Part shown: in pieces, positions 57,436 through 64,000 of the stretch
How the letters are laid out: the number at the start of each line of letters is the position of its first letter
How positions within the stretch are numbered: position 1 is the stretch's first letter
NCBI RefSeq assembly: GCF_003570885.1
Contig: NZ_QXJC01000003.1
Location: 124,001 to 188,000, forward strand
Length of the DNA: 64,000 nt
From: Simplicispira hankyongi
GTDB lineage: Bacteria > Pseudomonadota > Gammaproteobacteria > Burkholderiales > Burkholderiaceae_C
Reading direction: 5' to 3'
The notes under the pieces: model-generated
What the model was told of the DNA's origin: nothing
What the model saw: the letters and a program-made list of their open reading frames with translations, nothing else
The model's database searches: none
Made by a program: the position numbers and the translations under genes

Positions 57436-58968
57436 ATGCCTTCACACAACCTCTACGCCCTGTTCCGCAACGCCTTTGGCAAACACCTGGAGCGCACCGC
57501 CATCCAGACCGACGATGGCGCGCGCTACAGCTTCGCCGATCTGGACCAGCAATCGGCCCGCATGGCCTGCTGGCTGGAAAGCCTGGGCGTCGCCCCTGGC
57601 GAGCGCGTGGTGGTGCAGGTGGAAAAATCCGTGCCAGCGCTCATTTTTTACCTCGCCTGCCTGCGCGCGGGCGTGGTCTATGTGCCGCTCAACACGGCCT
57701 ACCAAGCGGCCGAACTGAGCTACTTTCTTGAAAGCGCCGAGCCCCGCCTGTTCGTGGTGGACCCGGCCAAGGCGCAAGCCCTGGGCGAACTGGCGGCGCG
57801 CCTGAACGTGCCCCATGTGGCGACGCTGGGGGCCGACGGCCAAGGCACGCTGATCGACGCAGCGCAGAGCCAGGGCACCGACCACGCCATCCGCGACGTG
57901 CCAGCCGACGCCGTCGCCGCCATTCTCTACACCAGCGGCACCACGGGCCGCAGCAAGGGCGCACAGCTCACACACCGCAACCTCAGCTCCAACGCGCAGA
58001 CGCTGCACGCGCTGTGGGGCTGGGAGCCGGGCGATGTGCTCATCCATGCCCTGCCGATCTTCCATGTGCACGGCCTGTTCGTTGCCGTGCATTGCGCGCT
58101 GCTCAACGCCAGCACCATGCTCTGGATGAGCAAGTTCAAACCCCAGCAGGCGCTGGAATGGTTTGCACAGGCCACCGTGTTCATGGGCGTTCCCACCCTC
58201 TACGTCCGGCTGCTGCAGGAGGCCGCACTCACACCCGAGCGCTGTGCGCACATGCGCTTGTTCATCAGCGGGTCGGCGCCGCTGCTCGTCGATACCTTCC
58301 GCGAGTGGCAGGAACGCACCGGCCACACCATCCTGGAACGCTACGGCATGAGCGAAACCTCGATGCTCACGTCCAACCCCTACCACGAGGCCGATGGACC
58401 GCGCATAGCCGGCACCGTGGGTCGCCCATTACCTGGCGTAGAGCTGCGCTGCATGAACCAGGAGCAGCACCCCTGCGCCGTGGGCGAAGTCGGGGGAATC
58501 GAGGTGCGCGGCCCGAACGTGTTTCCGGGCTATTGGCGCATGCCCGAAGCCACTGCCAAGGAATTCACCAGCGACGGCTGGTTCCGCACGGGCGACGTGG
58601 GCCAGGTGGACGCCAACGGCTACGTCACCATCGTCGGCCGCAGCAAGGATCTCATCATCACCGGCGGCTACAACGTCTACCCGGCCGAGGTCGAGAGTTA
58701 CCTCAACGAGATCGACGGCGTGGTCGAATCGGCCGTGATCGGCTGCCCGCACCGCGACTTCGGCGAAGGCGTGGTGGCGGTGGTGGTGCCTCAGCCCGGA
58801 GCGCGGCTGAACGCCGAACACCTTATCGAAGCCGTCAAGGCCCAGATTGCCGGGTTCAAGGTGCCCAAGCGGCTGTTCTTCGTCAAGGAATTGCCGCGCA
58901 ATGTGATGGGGAAAGTGCAGAAAAAGGCGCTGCGCGAGACCTATGCGCATATTTTCGATGGCCAGTGA
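57436..58968 (+). CDS. matB: malonyl-CoA synthetase (acyl-CoA synthetase family)
   Basis: 510 residues from ATG 57436 (MPSHNLYALFRNAFG). AMP-binding motif ILYTSGTTGRSKGAQLTH (about 158-175), ERYGMSETSMLTSNPY, GWFRTGDVGQVDANGYV and the lysine motif LPRNVMGKVQKKALRE (catalytic Lys near residue 495). It ligates CoA to malonate with ATP. It follows matA by 26 nt in the same operon, which makes the MatB assignment more specific than sequence alone. Confidence 0.95.
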   Translation: MPSHNLYALFRNAFGKHLERTAIQTDDGARYSFADLDQQSARMACWLESLGVAPGERVVVQVEKSVPALIFYLACLRAGVVYVPLNTAYQAAELSYFLESAEPRLFVVDPAKAQALGELAARLNVPHVATLGADGQGTLIDAAQSQGTDHAIRDVPADAVAAILYTSGTTGRSKGAQLTHRNLSSNAQTLHALWGWEPGDVLIHALPIFHVHGLFVAVHCALLNASTMLWMSKFKPQQALEWFAQATVFMGVPTLYVRLLQEAALTPERCAHMRLFISGSAPLLVDTFREWQERTGHTILERYGMSETSMLTSNPYHEADGPRIAGTVGRPLPGVELRCMNQEQHPCAVGEVGGIEVRGPNVFPGYWRMPEATAKEFTSDGWFRTGDVGQVDANGYVTIVGRSKDLIITGGYNVYPAEVESYLNEIDGVVESAVIGCPHRDFGEGVVAVVVPQPGARLNAEHLIEAVKAQIAGFKVPKRLFFVKELPRNVMGKVQKKALRETYAHIFDGQ

Positions 58969-59148
58969 GGCGTTGAAGAACGCTCTTTATCAGAAGCCCC
59001 CTCCAGGGGCCGCTTGTAGCCCACCCAGGCATTGAAGTGGCCTTGGGCATTGCGTTTTGTACCCTTGTTGCAGGGCTGGGCATATCGGCCGGCGCTTGCC
59101 GAGGTGTTTGCAGCAACTGCACCGGGATGCGGCTGCGCGGCTTGCCCA

Positions 59149-59598
59149 TCACAGCGGCACAGCCGCCTTCGGCATGTGCAGGCGCACACCTTCGTAGCCA
59201 GTTGATGCAATGCGAGCGCACAAATCGGCCCACGCGCAGCCCGCACACGCACCACGAATATCCCCGCTGGCGTACGCCGTGCGCAGGCGTGCCAACAAGC
59301 CAACATCCAGCCGCAAGCGGCTGCCCACGCCCACTGGCACCCCCAGCAATGGCGCCAGCGCTTGCGCCGCACGCTGGTCACGCGCCCGCACACCTGCCCC
59401 GTGGCAATGTGCGCAGGCCCCCTCGCTCTCGCACAGAGGGGCGCAAATTGCATCCGGCCCTTCCACCAGAGCCACCTCCTCGCCAACGGCCAGGCGGCTG
59501 GCGAGACCATCGAAGTTGTGCACGAATTCAGCGCTGTAGCCTTTGCCGACGTACGTCAGCATGCACAGCAGATGGTGGGCGCGCAGTGCTACCGTCAC
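59149..59598 (-). CDS. DUF1284 domain protein
   Basis: 149 residues starting at GTG 59598, whose GTGA overlaps the bioY stop (TGA), so it is translationally coupled to bioY. RAHHLLCMLTYVGKGYSAEFVHNFD is the DUF1284 opening. Several cysteines are arranged in CAPLCESEGACAHCHG and ACAGCAWADLC, suggesting a metal or Fe-S site. Function unknown. A long frame beginning near 60255 is antisense or out of frame with bioY and is not a single protein. Confidence 0.85.
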   Translation of the reverse strand: MTVALRAHHLLCMLTYVGKGYSAEFVHNFDGLASRLAVGEEVALVEGPDAICAPLCESEGACAHCHGAGVRARDQRAAQALAPLLGVPVGVGSRLRLDVGLLARLRTAYASGDIRGACAGCAWADLCARIASTGYEGVRLHMPKAAVPL

Positions 59599-60176
59599 GT
59601 GCGCGGCAACCTGCTGCGTGCCGAGTGCCACACTGCCAGCGTGGCAGCGCCCAGGGCCGACTTGACGACATCGCCCACCAGGAAGGGCAGCACGCCCAAC
59701 TGCCAGCCCTTGGCCGCACCGATCATCGCGCCCAGCCACGTGCCACCCATCAGCAAAATCAAGGTGGTGCACAGCAGCATGGCCCAAAATGCACGCAGCG
59801 GATGGGCCCCATCCCAGCCACGCGCGGCGAGCCAGCCCATCAGCATGGCCGCCAGCGGAAAGGCCAGCAAATAGCCTGCCGTCGGGCCAAAGAAGGGAGC
59901 CAGCCCACCTTTGCCACCCGCCAGCACGGGCATGCCAAGAGCCGCTTCCAGCAGCCAAGCCAACACGGTCAGGCCGCCCAGGCGCCAGCCGTACAGGGCG
60001 CCCACCACCAGCACCGCAAAGGTTTGTAGCGACACCGGCACCGGCTGCATCGGGATGCTGACGTAGGACGAAGCGGCCAGCACCGCCGTACCGCCCAGAA
60101 TCAGGGCCACTTGGCGCACCCCATTGGAATGGCGCGACACGGGCGCGGAGACAGCACTGGAGAGATCTTGAGACAT
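59595..60176 (-). CDS. bioY: biotin transporter substrate-specific component BioY
   Basis: 193 residues from ATG 60176 (AGAGGAA upstream). Six hydrophobic helices. MQPVPVSLQTFAVLVVGALYGWRLGG and FFGPTAGYLLAFPLAA match the conserved BioY/S-component blocks; G-x-x-x-G-Y region included. It is the S component of an ECF transporter or acts alone; no bioMN genes follow. The BirA operator upstream indicates repression when biotin is plentiful. It diverges from birA. Confidence 0.94.
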   Translation of the reverse strand: MSQDLSSAVSAPVSRHSNGVRQVALILGGTAVLAASSYVSIPMQPVPVSLQTFAVLVVGALYGWRLGGLTVLAWLLEAALGMPVLAGGKGGLAPFFGPTAGYLLAFPLAAMLMGWLAARGWDGAHPLRAFWAMLLCTTLILLMGGTWLGAMIGAAKGWQLGVLPFLVGDVVKSALGAATLAVWHSARSRLPRT

Positions 60177-60267
60177 CGGTTCCTCTTGAATGGTGATGGA
60201 TATAGGGGCAGCACACACTGCGCAACCCTGTCGGCACGAACTGCATGCGCTGCATGCCACCGCCGTA

Positions 60268-60302
60268 TTGTAAACATTTATCATAATTTTTAGTTTACGT
60301 AA
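60268..60302. promoter_or_regulatory. BirA operator between bioY and birA
   Basis: TTGTAAAC (60268-60275), exactly 17 nt, GTTTACGTAA (60293-60302). The consensus is TTGTAAAC-N17-GTTTACAA; only the last bases of the right half differ. It overlaps the A/T-rich promoter region of both divergent genes. BirA is encoded next door with its DNA-binding domain intact. Confidence 0.85.
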
Positions 60303-60414
60303 TTATTGATTTTTAATTCCAATAACCTCTTGCGGATCGCTCAGCAGGCCGGACGCAGGCCTCGAACTTCATTCACCCACCGTCGGCTCCTTTGCGTTGG
60401 TGCACACTCGGCGC

Positions 60415-61395
60415 ATGCCACCTGAACCGCCCGCCAGAGCACTTCTGAGCCAACTGGCCGCCGGCGACGCTGTGTCTGGCGAAGCACTCGCCATCCACCT
60501 GGGCGTGACGCGGGCGGCTGTCTGGAAGCAGATCGCTGCCTTGCGGGCCATGGGCTTGCCCATCGAGGCACGCAGCCGCGCCGGTTACCGGATGCCATGG
60601 CCCCTGCAGCTGCTGGACCTCCCATCGATCGCCTCCAAACTGGGTACGGCCCCCGGTTCGCCCGTCCACCTGCACTGGGAGCTGGATTCGACCCAGGACG
60701 AACTGGCGCGTCTCCTGCCCGATGCCGCTGACCTGACGGTGGTCCTGGCCGAGCGCCAAACCCTCGGGCGCGGGCGGCGCAGCCACGGCTGGCTCTCGCC
60801 GCCGGGGCTGGGCATCACCCTGTCGTGCCTGAAGCACTTTGCTGGCGGCCCGGCGGTGCTGTCGGGGCTCTCGATCGCCATGGGCGTGTGCGTGGTGCAG
60901 GCGCTGACCCGTGCCGGGGTACCCGGGCTACAGCTCAAATGGCCCAACGACGTGGTGACCGACCAAGGCAAGCTGGCCGGCATCCTGATTGAGGTCAGCG
61001 GCGAATACGATGGCCCGAGCGTGGTGCGCGTAGGGGTGGGCTTGAATGTGCGCCTGTCACCCGCCGTGCTCAGCCAGCTCGACCAGCCCGCCACCGACCT
61101 GGCCACGCTTTGCGGCGGCACGCCGCCCGACCGCAACGCGCTCGCGGCGTGCGTCATTGAGGGGCTGCGCACTGGGCTGCTGCGCTTCGAGCAAGAGGGC
61201 CTGGCCCCCTTTGCAAAGGACTTCGCGCACATGGACTGGCTGGCTGGCAAGCCCCTCAGCGTGCGCGGCCCACACGGCATGCAGTCGGGCATAGGACGTG
61301 GCTTGGACGCACGCGGCGCCTTGCGCGTGGAAATCGACGGCCGCATCACACCCGTCTACAGCGACACCGTGTCGGTGCGCCCCCAGCAAGGGTGA
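60415..61395 (+). CDS. birA: bifunctional biotin ligase / biotin operon repressor
   Basis: 326 residues from ATG 60415. An N-terminal winged helix (about 8-65: LAAGDAVSGEALAIHLGVTRAAVWKQIAAL) classes it as regulatory (group II) BirA. The ligase core shows DSTQDEL, ERQTLGRGRRSHGWLSPPG (the GRGRRG-like biotinyl-AMP loop), KWPNDVV and AGILIEVSG, and ends with a C-terminal SH3-like cap (about 280-326). It biotinylates acetyl-CoA carboxylase and represses bioY through the adjacent operator. Confidence 0.95.
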   Translation: MPPEPPARALLSQLAAGDAVSGEALAIHLGVTRAAVWKQIAALRAMGLPIEARSRAGYRMPWPLQLLDLPSIASKLGTAPGSPVHLHWELDSTQDELARLLPDAADLTVVLAERQTLGRGRRSHGWLSPPGLGITLSCLKHFAGGPAVLSGLSIAMGVCVVQALTRAGVPGLQLKWPNDVVTDQGKLAGILIEVSGEYDGPSVVRVGVGLNVRLSPAVLSQLDQPATDLATLCGGTPPDRNALAACVIEGLRTGLLRFEQEGLAPFAKDFAHMDWLAGKPLSVRGPHGMQSGIGRGLDARGALRVEIDGRITPVYSDTVSVRPQQG

Positions 61396-61439
61396 CGCGT
61401 GGCCGCAGGCGTTGCGGCGAGCCGCTTGAGGGCGGCTCC

Positions 61440-61925
61440 CTAACGCCCTGCGTTGCTGGCCTCAATACCCCAGCGCGCCAACGCCGCGTCGTCGCTGACC
61501 CGCGCATCCACCCAGCGCGCGCCTTGCGGCGTGGTTTCCTTCTTCCAGAATGGCGCCTGGGTCTTGAGGTAGTCCATCAAAAATTCGCAGGCCTGAAAAC
61601 TCTGGCCCCGGTGCGCCGAGCTCACCACCACCAGCACGATCTGGTCCAGCGGCGCCAGTACCCCGACACGGTGGATGACGCGCGCGCCCAGAATGTCAAA
61701 GCGCGCAAACGCTTCGTGCACCATGGCCTCGATGGAGCGCTCGGTCATGCCGGGGTAGTGCTCCAGTTCCATCGCTGCCACGCCATGCTCCGGGCCGTTG
61801 CGGTCGCGCACCGTGCCAACGAAGCTGCACACCGCGCCCACGCGGCCATCGTGCTGGCGCAGCGCGGCGACCTCGGCACTCAGATCAAAGTCCTCGGTCT
61901 GGATGGTGATGTGGATGGGGTTCAT
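61440..61925 (-). CDS. moaE: molybdopterin synthase catalytic subunit
   Basis: 161 residues from ATG 61925. VCSFVGTVRDRN, LEHYPGMTERSIEAM, RVGVLAPLDQIVLVVVSSAHRGQSF and TQAPFWKKET (active-site Lys) are all present. It adds sulfur to cyclic pyranopterin with MoaD. moaD is not beside it; the gene upstream on the strand is an unknown 77-residue protein. Near-palindromic CCGCAGGCGTTGCGG bases lie just downstream. Confidence 0.95.
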   Translation of the reverse strand: MNPIHITIQTEDFDLSAEVAALRQHDGRVGAVCSFVGTVRDRNGPEHGVAAMELEHYPGMTERSIEAMVHEAFARFDILGARVIHRVGVLAPLDQIVLVVVSSAHRGQSFQACEFLMDYLKTQAPFWKKETTPQGARWVDARVSDDAALARWGIEASNAGR

Positions 61926-61942
61926 GGCGGGGTGGCGGTCCA

Positions 61943-62176
61943 TCAAGGCGAGCGGTGCAGGCGCGGCGCAGCCATGAGCTGGCGCGCTTCTTCGACCTGC
62001 TCGGCGAACTGGCGCAACGGCGGGGTGGCGGGCAAAGCGGCGAGCAGTCCCTGGAAACGCACGATATCGCCCTCCGACGGCGCCACCTGCGTCTGCGCCA
62101 GGGCAGCGGGCAGGTTGCCGGCCTTGACAAGCGCCAGTACCTTGAGTGCCCAGGCATTCTTGTCACGCGTGGCCAT
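61943..62176 (-). CDS. small unknown protein upstream of moaE
   Basis: 77 residues from ATG 62176. MATRDKNAWALKVLALVKAGNLPAALAQ and FAEQVEEARQLMAAPRLHRSP suggest two or three helices. No family recognised. It ends 17 nt before moaE on the same strand, so the pair may be co-transcribed. It is not MoaD: no C-terminal Gly-Gly. Confidence 0.6.
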   Translation of the reverse strand: MATRDKNAWALKVLALVKAGNLPAALAQTQVAPSEGDIVRFQGLLAALPATPPLRQFAEQVEEARQLMAAPRLHRSP

Positions 62177-62231
62177 GATCGCGTCCCGCAAAATTAGTGT
62201 GTAGCATTGCCCGCCACTGTAACGGTATCCC

Positions 62232-62486
62232 ATGGCCACCCAGACAATCGACATTCCCGGCTACAAGCTCTTTCCCTCGCCACGCAACCGCCACCGCGAC
62301 GTGTTTGACGTACAGGTGTTTGTGCCTTACCCGTACGCGCTCATCGTGCTGGAAGATTTTCATTTTGGCGGCAAGGCCACGCTGTTCGCTGCCTGCCGCG
62401 CCAGCGACGGCAAGATGGGGCAGTTGGTGAGCTTCGAGCTGGACGCCGACTGCGAAAAATTCGAGCGCCTGTTCACGCCCGACTGA
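62232..62486 (+). CDS. small conserved-looking protein of unknown function
   Basis: 84 residues, complete, ATG 62232. Aromatic and acidic, probably beta-rich: GYKLFPSPRNRHRDVFDVQVFVPYPYALIVLEDF, then FELDADCEKFERLF. No signal, no membrane helix. It diverges from the 77-residue gene. Coding potential is supported by GC-biased third positions and by tight packing with the next gene. Confidence 0.6.
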   Translation: MATQTIDIPGYKLFPSPRNRHRDVFDVQVFVPYPYALIVLEDFHFGGKATLFAACRASDGKMGQLVSFELDADCEKFERLFTPD

Positions 62487-62512
62487 CGCCCCACGCACGC
62501 CCCCGCACGGCC

Positions 62513-62830
62513 ATGCAGGAACACGACAACCAGATCTTCGTCCCGCCAAGCTTCATCGCGCTCTACGCCGATGCGCGCGGCCGGTTGCGCGAGACCGCTG
62601 ACACCCTGCGCCAGCGCTACGAGCTGTGCGAAGACCTGGCGAACCACCTGGTGGAGCACGCACAAACGCTGTACCACGTGCAGGCCCCGTCGGAGGCAGA
62701 AATTCTGCGGCGCATCCATGCCGGGCTTTCCAGCGGCGAGGCCGGCCTGGCGCCTTGTGAGGCCACCTGGATCGTCAGCCGCCTGGCCGAATTGCTGGCG
62801 TGGCCCTGTCCGGCGCTGACAGAGCCCTGA
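62513..62830 (+). CDS. helical protein of unknown function
   Basis: 105 residues, ATG 62513. IFVPPSFIALYADARGRLRETADTLRQRYELCEDLANHLVEHAQTL is a helical hairpin-like stretch; LHRIHAGL-type and SRLAELLAWPCPALTEP follow. No known domain recognised. It lies 27 nt after the previous small gene on the same strand and is convergent with the MCP gene. Confidence 0.6.
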   Translation: MQEHDNQIFVPPSFIALYADARGRLRETADTLRQRYELCEDLANHLVEHAQTLYHVQAPSEAEILRRIHAGLSSGEAGLAPCEATWIVSRLAELLAWPCPALTEP

Positions 62831-62861
62831 GACACGCTGAACACAGTACCCTGCGTGGGCC

Positions 62862-64000
62862 TCAGTGCTCCAGGCTGAACCCGCTCTTGGGCTTGAACAC
62901 CCCACACCCAATCACCCGCTCGCTCCCCAAAGGCAGGATGTATGAGGTTTTTTCGTCCACCACCCCGGTTACCGGGTTGACTACCTCGTAATCCACCCAG
63001 CCGCCACCGCGCCCGGCGGCGGCGAAGAACTCGCGCAACACAAAATCACCATCGAGCCCGCGCACGTCGTGCACGGACTTGCCCACGGTGGCTGGCGTGG
63101 AGCCAAACACCTGGTACACGCCCCGGCGGTCGAAGACGAAAATGTACTGGTCGCGGTCACGGTAAGGCCCTGCTTGGTCGTGGAACTGCACCGCAGCCTG
63201 CGCAAGGCCGACACGCTCCACGAGCTGCGCCGCACGGCCTACCAGCGCATAGGCCTCGTCGGCTGTTCCCCGGCGCAAGCGGATGCCCGCCACCGAGGCG
63301 CTCAGGTTGGCCGAGCGCTCCGCCAAGCCCATGGTCGCATGCAGTGCCTCTTCCACCATGCTGCCGTTGCGCTGCGTGATCTGGTCGAGCTCCCGCACGG
63401 CCTGCGCCACTTCGCTCAGCGCCGCGCTTTGCGTCCCGCTGGCTTCACTGATGGCACCCAGGCCTTCTGCCACTTCGCCCACGCCATGGACCACGGTTTC
63501 CAGTTGGCCCCTCACCGCGTCAATGCGCGCCACGCCGGCGTCGACCTGTCCGCCCGAGCGCGCAATCAGCTCACGGATCTCGCGCGCCGAGGTGGCGCTG
63601 CGCTGCGCCAGGGTGCGCACTTCGCTGGCCACCACGGCAAAGCCGCGCCCGGTATCGCCGGCACGCGCCGCTTCCACGGCGGCGTTCAGTGCCAGGATGT
63701 TGGTCTGGAAGGCGATGCCGTCGATCACGCCGACAATTTCGCCCATGCGCCGCGAGCCGGCGGCAATCTCGCCAATCGCCGTGACCGCCACCTCCATGGC
63801 GCCGGCGCCGGCGCGGGCTTCGCTCTGCACGCGGCGCGTCAAGGCATCCACCGTGCTGGCGCGCTGCGCCGTACCTTGCACCGATTCGCTGAGCGCGGCA
63901 ATGCTGGCGCTGGCCTGCTCCAGGCTGGCGGCCTGGGCCTCGGTGCGCTGGGATAGATCTTGCATGCTGGCCGTGAGCCCGGCGCCCGCCTGGGACACGT
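62862..64000 (-). CDS. methyl-accepting chemotaxis protein, partial, with C-terminal Cache-like domain
   Basis: The N-terminus lies beyond the right edge. The visible 379 codons start within the signalling coiled coil. The hairpin tip [39 protein letters not shown] (about residues 88-126 of the fragment) binds CheA/CheW. After the coiled coil the protein does not stop but continues for about 125 residues. [38 protein letters not shown] and [13 protein letters not shown]...KTSYILPL look like a single Cache sensor domain. There is no methylation-pentapeptide tail. Unusual order: signalling domain first, sensor last. Confidence 0.85.
   Translation of the reverse strand, partial: VSQAGAGLTASMQDLSQRTEAQAASLEQASASIAALSESVQGTAQRASTVDALTRRVQSEARAGAGAMEVAVTAIGEIAAGSRRMGEIVGVIDGIAFQTNILALNAAVEAARAGDTGRGFAVVASEVRTLAQRSATSAREIRELIARSGGQVDAGVARIDAVRGQLETVVHGVGEVAEGLGAISEASGTQSAALSEVAQAVRELDQITQRNGSMVEEALHATMGLAERSANLSASVAGIRLRRGTADEAYALVGRAAQLVERVGLAQAAVQFHDQAGPYRDRDQYIFVFDRRGVYQVFGSTPATVGKSVHDVRGLDGDFVLREFFAAAGRGGGWVDYEVVNPVTGVVDEKTSYILPLGSERVIGCGVFKPKSGFSLEH

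Noticed and set aside
58969-59148. Possible gene remnant between matB and the DUF1284 gene
   Set aside because: Only short frames and a small GCCCC/GGGGC hairpin (58996-59010). No recognisable protein similarity.
59599-60255. N-terminal part of a 368-codon minus-strand frame ending in the DUF1284 gene
   Set aside because: It overlaps bioY in another frame. The GTG at 59598 with GTGA overlap and the DUF1284 motif define the real gene.

Overview
This is a 64 kb stretch of a high-GC chromosome, almost certainly from a betaproteobacterium of the family Comamonadaceae (Acidovorax / Simplicispira / Alicycliphilus / Comamonas neighbourhood). The basis is inference from protein character, gene order (ribBA-ribH-nusB-aminotransferase; mdh/GntR/sdhCDAB-sdhE-gltA) and a family of short palindromic intergenic repeats built around TAGCGCTTAT...GTAAGCGCTA, of which ten copies lie here. 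There is no phage, plasmid, transposase, CRISPR array, rRNA or tRNA that I can support. It is a dense, mostly housekeeping region.

Layout. 1-4.4 kb: 3' end of a heavy-metal type RND pump with a small periplasmic protein, an OsmC protein, CheV, and two envelope proteins rich in charged residues. 4.4-10.5 kb: gshA, an MFE-2-like SDR, a Nudix hydrolase, a class IV aminotransferase, DUF427 and DUF938 proteins and a [2Fe-2S] ferredoxin. 10.6-18 kb: a tight + strand run of ribBA (GTP cyclohydrolase half degenerate), ribH, nusB, an aminotransferase, ybgC-tolQRA (no tolB/pal following) and yegQ/trhP. 18.2-19.2 kb: an LCMT-like methyltransferase. 19.3-31 kb: a TCA-cycle block. acnB, a secreted Lys/Ala-rich protein, a CitE-like lyase and mdh lie on the minus strand. 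They diverge from a GntR/UTRA regulator followed by sdhCDAB, sdhE and gltA on the plus strand. A perfect 12-bp palindrome in the divergent region is the likely operator.

31-37.4 kb: glutathione-dependent formaldehyde detoxification (frmA-fghA), a phosphoethanolamine transferase, an acyltransferase-3 membrane protein, rnk and a small membrane protein. 37.4-37.7 kb is a gap with a promoter, three hairpins and a terminator, read here as a candidate small RNA or leader. 37.7-42.8 kb: proVWX osmoprotectant uptake, then amtB behind a convincing sigma-54 promoter with an NtrC-like site. 42.9-52.2 kb: a cardiolipin-synthase-like lipoprotein, dusC, a methyltransferase, a GNAT protein, an aldehyde dehydrogenase, a small membrane protein and clpB with a sigma-32 type promoter.

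52.4-59 kb: a self-contained malonate utilisation locus (FCD-type GntR regulator, TRAP transporter dctPQM, malonyl-CoA decarboxylase matA, malonyl-CoA synthetase matB). It would deliver acetyl-CoA to the TCA enzymes encoded 25 kb away. 59.1-61.4 kb: bioY and a DUF1284 protein diverging from birA across a near-consensus BirA operator, so biotin uptake is probably repressed by its own neighbour. The window ends with moaE, three small unknown proteins and a truncated methyl-accepting chemotaxis protein whose Cache-like sensor domain is C-terminal.

The more unusual signals are non-coding: the repeat family, a pair of related 37-nt inverted-repeat boxes (one with a consensus DnaA box) at 9.2-9.4 kb, and the structured RNA candidate at 37.4 kb. 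I found no convincing wholly new multi-gene system.
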